From Pseudo-nitzschia pungens (taxonomy: Eukaryota; Bacillariophyta; Bacillariophyceae; Bacillariales; Bacillariaceae), in contig JAYLWG010000026.1 in NCBI GenBank assembly GCA_037355855.1, positions 1 through 11,714 of the forward strand: a stretch of 11,714 bases of DNA, in the 5' to 3' direction. Below are positions 8,292-11,714 of this stretch, one piece after another. The notes beneath the pieces are model-generated. The model searched no databases. It was not told where the DNA came from and saw nothing but the letters and a program-made list of their open reading frames with translations. The stretch's first letter is position 1. The number at the start of each line of letters is the position of its first letter. The translations under genes were made by a program, and so were the position numbers.

Positions 8292-8422
8292 ATAAGGAAA
8301 GAAACAGGAATTTGAATAAACTTGTCATACTTGTCTGTAGTTGATACAGAATTCCATCTGTGTGAACGTCGAAGCGTTCCTACCCTAGAAAGTTTGATCG
8401 CTGTTTCGGATGAGTTTTCATC
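8292..8422 (-). ncRNA. Candidate structured 5' leader of the psaA mRNA
   Basis: The spacer from 8249 to 8603 contains no gene of normal size, but its psaA-proximal half is rich in complementary segments. In RNA order: GATGA/TCATC hairpin (8422-8409); then GAAACAG (8407-8401), which can pair over 7 bp with CTGTTTC (8307-8301). Enclosed between them are a GAACG/CGTTC hairpin with a CUUCGA loop (8379-8364) and an ACAGA/TCTGT hairpin (8361-8346). TCCTTAT (8298-8292), complementary to the Shine-Dalgarno region, follows. A tandem ACTTGTC direct repeat is visible on the plus strand at about 8320-8336. A known cyanobacterial psaA leader RNA motif with small hairpins occurs in the same gene position. 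Homology to it is a hypothesis, not shown here. Confidence 0.4.
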
Positions 8423-8427
8423 TTTAT

Positions 8428-8433
8428 ATTGTA
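8428..8433 (-). promoter_or_regulatory. Candidate -10 box of the psaA promoter
   Basis: TACAAT within TTGTCTACAATATAAAG on the minus strand is close to the TATAAT consensus and lies just upstream of the structured leader. A TTATTA 17 nt upstream is a poor -35 box. If used, it would give a 5' untranslated region of roughly 170 nt. An overlapping TATAAA 2 nt downstream is an alternative -10. Confidence 0.4.
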
Positions 8434-8479
8434 GACAATTTTGAAAAAAATAATAAAAATAATATTCAAAGCTAAAAGT

Positions 8480-8510
8480 TTATACAAAAATTACCATATC
8501 GTAACCCTCC
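8480..8510 (-). other. Five-codon open frame with a strong Shine-Dalgarno sequence upstream of psaA
   Basis: On the minus strand GGAGGG (8510-8505) is followed at normal spacing by ATG at 8497, four more codons (peptide MVIFV) and TAA ending at 8480. G-rich Shine-Dalgarno matches are otherwise rare in these AT-rich spacers. It lies upstream of the likely psaA -10 box and downstream of the rpl12 hairpin, so it would be translated only if transcription reads through. It may well be chance. Confidence 0.15.
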
Positions 8511-8525
8511 AAACTTTTTTTTAAA

Positions 8526-8564
8526 TATTCCTGAAAATTGATTCTTAATCAATTTTCAAGAATA
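8526..8564 (-). terminator. Stem-loop downstream of rpl12
   Basis: An 11-bp perfect stem, TGAAAATTGAT at 8532-8542 and ATCAATTTTCA at 8548-8558 with a 5-nt loop, continues after one mismatch with 5 more pairs (8526-8530 with 8560-8564). It begins 39 nt after the rpl12 stop. It has no trailing U run on the minus strand. It probably marks the 3' end of the rpl11-rpl1-rpl12 transcript and so separates it from psaA. Confidence 0.65.
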
Positions 8565-8603
8565 GAATAATCTCCTGATCTTAAAATCAATTAAAAGATT
8601 AAG

Positions 8604-8990
8604 TTATTTTAATGATGCTTTACCACCTGCATCAGTAATTTGCTTTTGTGCTTCTTCAGCAGCATCTTTACCAATACCTTCTTGAACTAATTTTGGTGCT
8701 GCTTCAACTAATTCTTTAGCTTCTTTTAAGCCAAGACCTGTGATAGAACGAACAACTTTTAATACAGCAATTTTCTTATCTGCTGGTACTTCATCTAACA
8801 TTAAGTCAAATTCAGTTTTTTCTTCAACTTCTTCTACTGGTCCTGCTGCTGCAGCCATAACTACTGCTCCACCAGCAGCAGCTGATGCATCTACACCAAA
8901 TGTTTCTTCAATTTGTGCTACTAATTCTGATGCTTCTAATAAAGTTAAAGTTTTTAATTCTTCAACGATTTGAGTAATTTTTTCTGACAT
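8604..8990 (-). CDS. rpl12: 50S ribosomal protein L12 (bL12, L7/L12 stalk protein)
   Basis: L12 forms the flexible stalk of the large ribosomal subunit that recruits and activates translational GTPases. The 128-residue protein shows the standard three parts: an N-terminal dimerisation helix region (about 1-33, [19 protein letters not shown]), an alanine- and glutamate-rich hinge (about 34-58), and the C-terminal factor-binding domain (about 59-128) with [29 protein letters not shown] and GGKASLK. The length is slightly above the roughly 120 residues of bacterial L12. It is third in rpl11-rpl1-rpl12, 64 nt after rpl1. The bacterial operon has rplJ (L10) between L1 and L12. That gene is absent here, so the L12 anchor protein L10 must come from elsewhere, presumably the nucleus. 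No Shine-Dalgarno sequence is evident before the ATG. Confidence 0.97.
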   Translation of the reverse strand: MSEKITQIVEELKTLTLLEASELVAQIEETFGVDASAAAGGAVVMAAAAGPVEEVEEKTEFDLMLDEVPADKKIAVLKVVRSITGLGLKEAKELVEAAPKLVQEGIGKDAAEEAQKQITDAGGKASLK

Positions 8991-9054
8991 AATAATTTTT
9001 AAATATATTGGATATTGAGCTCGTCAAGTTACTAGAACTATAATTTAGAAATGC

Positions 9055-9747
9055 TTATGCAAACGTATTGCAATCTAATTTTATAGAAGGACCCATTGTG
9101 CTACAAATAGATAATGTTTTAAAATATTTTCCTTTCACACCAGAGGGACGGTTTTTTTCAATTGAATTGTATAAAGCTTGTAAATTTTCAACTAATTGAG
9201 TTGTCGTAAAATCTACTTTTCCAATTGTTACGTGAACAATTCCTGTTTTATCAGCTTTATACTCAAATTTTCCTTTTTTAAAATCTGTTAATGTTGCAGT
9301 TAATGTACTACTTACTGTTCCAGATTTCGGTGAAGGCATTAATCCTTTCGGACCTAACACTCTTCCAAGTTTCGCCAATTTTGGCATCATATTGGGAGTT
9401 GCAATTAATAAATCAAAATTGATAATCCCTTTTGTAATATCTTCAATTAATTCATCATTACCAACAATATCGGCTCCTGCGTTTTTTGCTTCCTCGTAGT
9501 TTTCATCATTTGTTAAAACCGCAATTCTAACTTGTTTTCCCACACCATGTGGTAAAGTTACGGTTGTTCGCAATTGTTGATCAGCGTACTTTGGATCAAT
9601 ATTTAAATTGGCGTGTAATTCTACACTTTCTACAAATTTAGCAGTTGCTGTTTCTTGTAAAACTTGAATTGCTTGATCTAAATCTGAGTAAATCTTATTT
9701 TTAGTTTTCTCAACATTTTCTTTGTGACGTCGCGATAGTTTTCGCAT
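9055..9747 (-). CDS. rpl1: 50S ribosomal protein L1 (uL1)
   Basis: L1 binds 23S rRNA at the ribosomal L1 stalk, which guides deacylated tRNA out of the E site. In bacteria it also represses its own operon by binding the mRNA leader. With the ATG at 9747 the protein has 230 residues, close to the usual length. It shows the basic N-terminus KLSRRHKEN, the GADIVGNDEL segment (about 91-100), the family signature PNMMPKLAKLGRVLGPKGLMP (about 118-138) and the C-terminal TMGPS rRNA-contact motif (about 217-221). An in-frame TTG at 9762 would add five residues, but the ATG at 9747 is preferred because GGAG lies 6 nt upstream of it and those five codons overlap this site. It starts 34 nt after rpl11. 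Confidence 0.97.
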   Translation of the reverse strand: MRKLSRRHKENVEKTKNKIYSDLDQAIQVLQETATAKFVESVELHANLNIDPKYADQQLRTTVTLPHGVGKQVRIAVLTNDENYEEAKNAGADIVGNDELIEDITKGIINFDLLIATPNMMPKLAKLGRVLGPKGLMPSPKSGTVSSTLTATLTDFKKGKFEYKADKTGIVHVTIGKVDFTTTQLVENLQALYNSIEKNRPSGVKGKYFKTLSICSTMGPSIKLDCNTFA

Positions 9748-9781
9748 AACTTTCTCCACCAAAAATTTATCTAAATTTAAT

Positions 9782-10213
9782 TTAATCTACAATGGAAATT
9801 CCCATATTTCGGGCAGTTCCTTCAACAATCTTCATTGCACTTTCCAGCTTAGTCGTATTTAAATCTGGTAATTTGATAGTAGCAATTTCTTCTAGTTGTG
9901 CTTTTGTGATTGATCCAACCTTAATTAAGTTTGGTTTAGAAGAGCCTTTTTTATCTTTAATATTGGCTGCATTTACCAATAGAACAGATGCAGGCGGTGT
10001 TTTTAGAATAAACGTATAGCTTCTATCTTCATAAACTGAAATTTCAACCGGAATAATTAGACCTGCTTTGTCATTTGTTTTCGCATTGTATTCTTTACAA
10101 AATGCTGCAATATTAACACCATGTTGACCTAAAGCAGGCCCAACGGGTGGTGCCGGTGTTGCTTTTCCAGCTGGCAAAGCAAGTTTAATTAATGCAGTAA
10201 TTTTTTTAGCCAT
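9782..10213 (-). CDS. rpl11: 50S ribosomal protein L11 (uL11)
   Basis: L11 sits at the base of the L7/L12 stalk and helps form the GTPase-associated centre on 23S rRNA. The 143-residue protein, from the ATG at 10213, matches the family length. The N-terminal domain carries [15 protein letters not shown] (about 21-35) with the proline-rich switch region. The C-terminal rRNA-binding domain includes KTPPASVLL (about 71-79), [12 protein letters not shown] (about 100-111) and EGTARNMGI (about 131-139). The frame is open further to 10294, but those 27 codons (Tyr, Leu, Asn and Ile-rich) are unlike any L11 N-terminus and begin before the conserved MAKK, so they are untranslated leader. No Shine-Dalgarno sequence is seen. 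It is first of the rpl11-rpl1-rpl12 cluster. Confidence 0.98.
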   Translation of the reverse strand: MAKKITALIKLALPAGKATPAPPVGPALGQHGVNIAAFCKEYNAKTNDKAGLIIPVEISVYEDRSYTFILKTPPASVLLVNAANIKDKKGSSKPNLIKVGSITKAQLEEIATIKLPDLNTTKLESAMKIVEGTARNMGISIVD

Positions 10214-10258
10214 AAGAATGTAGTAATATAATTTAAGAAAGATATTTAAAAATTTTAG

Positions 10259-10264
10259 ATTATA
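10259..10264 (-). promoter_or_regulatory. Possible -10 box upstream of rpl11
   Basis: A perfect TATAAT reads on the minus strand 45 nt before the rpl11 start. The sequence 17 nt upstream (GCAGTC) is not a recognisable -35 box. Exact TATAAT matches are expected now and then in such AT-rich DNA. The cluster could instead be transcribed from the trnW promoter. Confidence 0.25.
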
Positions 10265-10369
10265 ATTTGTTAAAATTTTAAGACTGCGGTACAATATTTA
10301 TAATCTCAGTAGATAAAATCTTTTAATTTTTAAAATTCTATTTTATTGTAGTAATTGATGAAGTATAAC

Positions 10370-10384
10370 CTCTTTTAAAAAGAG
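10370..10384 (-). other. Small hairpin 3' of trnW
   Basis: CTCTTT at 10370-10375 pairs with AAAGAG at 10379-10384 across a 3-nt loop, starting 3 nt after the trnW 3' end. It is too weak for a convincing terminator and more likely helps 3' processing of the tRNA from a longer transcript running into rpl11. Confidence 0.3.
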
Positions 10385-10387
10385 CGA

Positions 10388-10460
10388 CGCACCCTGTAGG
10401 ACTTGAACCCACGACATCTAATTTTGGAGACTAGCGTTCTACCAACTGAACTAAGGGTGC
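10388..10460 (-). tRNA. trnW: tRNA-Trp (anticodon CCA)
   Basis: A 73-nt cloverleaf lies on the minus strand. The perfect acceptor stem GCACCCT/AGGGTGC has a G discriminator, as is typical of bacterial-type tRNA-Trp. The anticodon stem CTAGT/ATTAG (one G-U) closes CTCCAAA, with anticodon CCA at 10427-10425. CCA reads only UGG, consistent with the standard code (UGA as stop). No CCA tail is encoded. Confidence 0.98.
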
Positions 10461-10474
10461 TAATTATTATAGTT

Positions 10475-10503
10475 AATATAAAAATAATCCAGAAAAATTT
10501 CAA
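10475..10503 (-). promoter_or_regulatory. trnW promoter (bacterial sigma70 type)
   Basis: On the minus strand TTGAAA (10503-10498) and TATATT (10480-10475) are separated by exactly 17 nt, and transcription would start 5 to 8 nt before the mature tRNA 5' end. This is the best-spaced promoter in the window and suits the plastid-encoded bacterial-type RNA polymerase. It could also feed rpl11-rpl1-rpl12. Confidence 0.6.
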
Positions 10504-10509
10504 GATTAC

Positions 10510-10537
10510 TTGTTACTACTAAAGATTGTAATATAAA
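10510..10537 (+). promoter_or_regulatory. Possible dnaB promoter
   Basis: TTGTTA and TATAAA are 16 nt apart just before dnaB, within the 86-nt divergent spacer shared with trnW. A start from here would leave an untranslated leader of only a few nucleotides before the ATG at 10547, and no Shine-Dalgarno sequence is present. Either the message is nearly leaderless or another promoter is used. Confidence 0.3.
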
Positions 10538-10546
10538 AAATTAAAA

Positions 10547-11714
10547 ATGAAAAACCAAAAAGTAACTAATCAAAAAACCAAAGATGATTTTTTAGAAATA
10601 AGAAAAAATGTCAAATTAGAGAATGGAACTAGATCACGTTTCCGTTATGATGAACAAACGAATATCTTAAACTTCACCGGCCAACTACCTCATAGTTTTA
10701 TATTAGAGAAAACTTTATTAACTTGTATTTTAGTAAACTCTGATACATCTTTCCAAACTCTTGAAGTTATAATGGAACATCTACCCATTGATGCTTTTTA
10801 TTTTAAAAATCATCAACGATTATATCAAACTTTTATCAATATGTATCATGAAAATTTGTCAATTGATTTTCTAACCACCACGGATTATATTCAATGTCAC
10901 GGATTAATTAATGAAGTTGGTGGCTTACAAGTTATTAGCGAATTACTAAAAGAAATTCCAACACTTGTTTATTTAATGGATTATATCCGTTTAGTAAAAC
11001 AAAAATATATTCGTCGCTGCATAATTAAAATTGGTTTAAAAACAGTAGATAATGGATTTGTCATGAATTTTCCTATTTCTGACCAATTACTGAGTCTTGA
11101 TTCTGAAATTCAAAAACTTACGAAAGATCTTCAAGGAAAAAAGAAGGATTTTAGTAGTGCAGAATTATTACGATTAATTATTGATGATTTATGGGAAAAA
11201 GCACGACGACCTGGTCAATTATCTGGAACACCTTCAGGATTTAGTGGTCTTGATTCGTATACCGATGGATTTCAAAAGTCCGAACTAATTATTATTGCTG
11301 GACGTCCATCTGTTGGTAAAACATCTTTTGGCCTAAATATTTCACTAAATGTTTTAAAAAAAACTCGTTTACCTGTGCTTTATTTTAGTTTAGAAATGTC
11401 GGCGCAACAATTAATGTATAGACTCCTTTCAATGGAAACACGTCTTGATCAAACGAAATTTAAAACAGGATTATTAAATCAGGAAGATTGGAAAAAGATT
11501 GATTTGGTGATGCGAATCTTAGGAAAAATACCTATACACTTGTATGATACACCTCAATTAAGTTCTTCCGATGTTCGAAAAGTGCTGAAAAATATTTCAA
11601 AAATTTATAGCCAACTTGGTTTAGTAGTAATTGATTATTTACAATTAATGCATGAACCTGCCTCAAAAAACATAAATCGACCACAAGAAATTTCTGTAAT
11701 TACTCGTGAATTAA
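10547..11714 (+). CDS. dnaB: Replicative DNA helicase DnaB, N-terminal 389 residues (runs off the right edge)
   Basis: DnaB is the hexameric 5'-3' helicase that opens the replication fork, here for the plastid genome. The frame is open from ATG 10547 to the edge with no stop. An extension of about 46 residues, Lys/Gln/Asn-rich at first, precedes the N-terminal primase-contact domain, which starts near LPHSFILEKTLL (47-58). A linker follows, then the RecA-like core: Walker A GRPSVGKTS at 252-260 (K258, T259), SLEMS with E283 as the probable catalytic glutamate, and Walker B VVIDYLQL with D363. The window stops inside the next conserved block (ISVITREL). No intein interrupts the P-loop or the other visible motifs, whereas some red-lineage plastid DnaB proteins carry one. 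The gene diverges from trnW and is the only plus-strand gene here. Confidence 0.96.
   Translation, partial: MKNQKVTNQKTKDDFLEIRKNVKLENGTRSRFRYDEQTNILNFTGQLPHSFILEKTLLTCILVNSDTSFQTLEVIMEHLPIDAFYFKNHQRLYQTFINMYHENLSIDFLTTTDYIQCHGLINEVGGLQVISELLKEIPTLVYLMDYIRLVKQKYIRRCIIKIGLKTVDNGFVMNFPISDQLLSLDSEIQKLTKDLQGKKKDFSSAELLRLIIDDLWEKARRPGQLSGTPSGFSGLDSYTDGFQKSELIIIAGRPSVGKTSFGLNISLNVLKKTRLPVLYFSLEMSAQQLMYRLLSMETRLDQTKFKTGLLNQEDWKKIDLVMRILGKIPIHLYDTPQLSSSDVRKVLKNISKIYSQLGLVVIDYLQLMHEPASKNINRPQEISVITREL

Noticed and set aside
8489..8506. Possible HLR1-like site (binding site of the RpaB/Ycf27 response regulator) upstream of psaA, GTTACGAT followed by GGTAATTT
   Set aside because: Only one half resembles the TTACA direct-repeat consensus, and even that has a mismatch; the second half does not fit.
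8740..8973. Plus-strand Ser/Thr/Ala-rich frame opposite rpl12
   Set aside because: It mirrors the alanine-rich hinge and codon use of rpl12 on the other strand and is not a gene.
10214..10294. 27-codon upstream extension of the rpl11 frame
   Set aside because: The extra residues do not resemble any L11 N-terminus and the conserved MAKK start is at 10213.
10214..10387. Ribosomal protein L1 binding structure in the rpl11 leader for autoregulation
   Set aside because: No stem resembling the L1 site of 23S rRNA was recognised in this AT-rich leader; the only self-complementary stretches are short AT palindromes.
10301..11714. Intein or intron in dnaB
   Set aside because: The visible coding frame is continuous through Walker A, the SLEM motif and Walker B with no insertion. 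The part beyond the edge cannot be judged.
1..11714. CRISPR arrays, insertion sequences, transposases, phage genes or integration sites
   Set aside because: No repeat-spacer pattern, terminal inverted repeats with a transposase, or integrase-like frame was found; the content is conserved plastid housekeeping genes.

Overview
This window reads as part of a red-lineage plastid genome, most probably from a diatom or from a dinoflagellate carrying a diatom-derived plastid. The evidence is a cyanobacterial-type rRNA operon whose intronless trnI and trnA lie 2 nt apart, the photosystem I pair psaA-psaB, a ribosomal protein cluster rpl11-rpl1-rpl12 retained in the organelle without rpl10, a plastid-encoded replicative helicase dnaB, and a ycf89-like ORF between trnP and the 16S gene. 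Ycf89 is known from diatom plastids. AT-rich spacers and bacterial-style promoter elements fit this. The assignment rests on gene content and order, not on a database search.

Layout: everything from about 10460 down to 1 is on the minus strand. In transcription order this is trnW(CCA), rpl11, rpl1, rpl12, a 355-nt spacer, psaA, psaB, two tandem hairpins, trnP(UGG), ycf89 with its own terminator-like stem, 16S rRNA, trnI(GAU), trnA(UGC), and the 5' end of 23S rRNA, which runs off the left edge. The partial dnaB gene is the only plus-strand gene; it diverges from trnW and runs off the right edge.

Function: PsaA and PsaB form the photosystem I reaction-centre heterodimer. L11, L1 and L12 are large-subunit proteins of the plastid ribosome, and the rRNA and tRNA genes supply its RNA parts. 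DnaB unwinds plastid DNA during replication. In diatoms the rRNA operon, often with ycf89 and trnP, lies in the large inverted repeat, so a repeat boundary may fall near 3456-3660. A single copy cannot show this.

The coding content is conventional. The most interesting part is the untranslated region upstream of psaA (8249-8603). It is richer in possible base pairing than the other spacers: several short hairpins, a 7-bp long-range pairing that encloses two of them, and two alternative pairings that would hide the psaA Shine-Dalgarno sequence. The second point of interest is that Ycf89 contains a stretch resembling the YGGT/Ycf19 membrane family.
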